Of a stretch of DNA of 64,000 bases, positions 63,402 through 64,000 are shown piece after piece; within the stretch, counting starts at the first letter, position 1; each line of letters begins with the position of its first letter. The notes beneath the pieces were generated by a model. That model ran no database searches, was not told the origin of the DNA, and saw only the letters and a program-made list of their open reading frames with translations. Source of the DNA: Hyphomonadaceae bacterium UKL13-1 (lineage in GTDB: Bacteria > Pseudomonadota > Alphaproteobacteria > Caulobacterales > Aquidulcibacteraceae); the NCBI GenBank assembly GCA_001602435.1, contig CP012156.1, forward strand, positions 1,198,001 to 1,262,000. The letters run 5' to 3'. Position numbers and translations under genes: made by a program.

Positions 63402-64000
63402 GTGGCCTCTATAACAAAAGCCGAACAGGAAGCGTGGGAAACCGATGGCTATTTCATTCGCCGGGGTTTTGACAGCGCGAAAAATGTTCAAGCCATGTGC
63501 GATGAACTGGTTGATCTGATCCGCGCTGATCCGCCCAGTGCACACTCTGGCCATCCCGGCTACCTCATTGATGGCGCTTTATATGTGCAGCCAGAAGCAA
63601 AAACCCCGCCCCATGCCGTCAACCCAGAAGACTTTGTAGCCAAGGTTTTTAACGCACATTTGGTCGGAAATACCCGCGATTTTGCCCATTCACCTGCCGT
63701 GGGTGAGCTTGTCGGTGACATATTGGGGCCTGATTTGGATGTGTTTCAAACACAGTTCATTCTGAAGAATCCGGGCGCTTGGGGCCAGCCGTGGCATCAA
63801 GATAGCCACTACTTCAACTTTGACCAGCAGCCTCAAGTTGGGCTGTGGTTGGCACTCACAGAAGCCACTTTAGAAAATGGTTGTCTCCATGTGATCCCGG
63901 GGTCCCATAAGCGGCCCCTGCAACGCCATGAGCCTGATCTGCGCCCCGGTGCCAATCAAGGTTACCTTGAAATCATGGGGCTGAATGAGGAGCGCTCGGT
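63402..64000 (+). CDS. Phytanoyl-CoA dioxygenase (PhyH) family protein, partial
   Basis: An open frame begins at a GTG (63402) with GGGAG nine bases upstream and runs off the window end, giving about 199 residues. It starts VASITKAEQEAWETDGYFIRRG, typical of PhyH proteins (split here: the key part is DGYFIRRGF). It has the iron-binding H-x-D in WHQDSHYFNF, and LENGCLHVIPGSHK downstream. Fe(II)/2-oxoglutarate dioxygenases of this family hydroxylate diverse substrates. Substrate unknown. C-terminal iron His lies outside the window. Confidence 0.88.
   Translation, partial: MASITKAEQEAWETDGYFIRRGFDSAKNVQAMCDELVDLIRADPPSAHSGHPGYLIDGALYVQPEAKTPPHAVNPEDFVAKVFNAHLVGNTRDFAHSPAVGELVGDILGPDLDVFQTQFILKNPGAWGQPWHQDSHYFNFDQQPQVGLWLALTEATLENGCLHVIPGSHKRPLQRHEPDLRPGANQGYLEIMGLNEERS

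Overview
The window is a 64 kb stretch of an alphaproteobacterial chromosome. Gene content and order point to the Caulobacterales or a near relative. Supporting signs are the nuoM-nuoN-birA-coaX-rnj run, a methylmalonyl-CoA epimerase/DUF1467/proS/lolC/lolD/dnaE block, a short editing-less ProRS, a PopZ (DUF2497) gene next to valS, and LexA boxes of the alphaproteobacterial GTTC-N7-GTTC type. The species cannot be named from the sequence alone.

Layout. 1-5.1 kb: end of the Complex I operon, then birA, coaX and ribonuclease J, closed by a strong terminator. 5.2-8.1 kb: a solitary MazF-like toxin, a secreted M20 amidohydrolase, methylmalonyl-CoA epimerase and a DUF1467 membrane protein. 8.8-16 kb: proS-lolC-lolD, a LexA box, a 28-codon membrane-protein ORF resembling the SOS division inhibitor SidA, and dnaE, followed by a 182-bp tandem repeat built of palindromes. 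16.5-19.2 kb: a VOC protein, lexA with two LexA boxes, and gltX. 19.2-24.1 kb: four minus-strand ORFs forming three tandem (double) TetR-type regulators, two fused and one split into two coupled genes. 24.6-28.2 kb: LOG-type hydrolase, an Atm1-like ABC exporter, tRNA-Asn and a nitroreductase. 28.4-32.7 kb: an array of three headless Rhs C-terminal modules with putative membrane immunity genes. The last module is fused to the end of a VOC gene. 32.7-38.2 kb: a VOC gene divergent from soxR with a classic SoxR operator, tRNA-Cys, pcm-like, popZ and valS. 38.3-47.4 kb: acyl-CoA dehydrogenase, a GPH/MFS transporter, nitroreductase, secreted nuclease and several envelope proteins. 47.7-51.5 kb: tRNA-Val, gph, glmU and rpiA.

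51.5-57.2 kb is a mobile or defence-like insert between rpiA and gor. It holds a Dam-type adenine methylase and a large PD-(D/E)XK / DGQHR / HEPN protein cut in two by a complete IS66-family element. The element has a perfect 8-bp target duplication, and removing it restores one reading frame. 57.4-64 kb: gor, a receiver-only response regulator, and a catabolic-looking group (thioesterase, 2-hydroxychromene-2-carboxylate isomerase-like protein, SDR, HxlR regulator, TIM-barrel protein, and a phytanoyl-CoA dioxygenase-like gene running off the end).

The main stories are an SOS circuit with a SidA-like microprotein, the double-TetR array, the Rhs cassette array, and the IS66-broken methylase/DGQHR-HEPN system.
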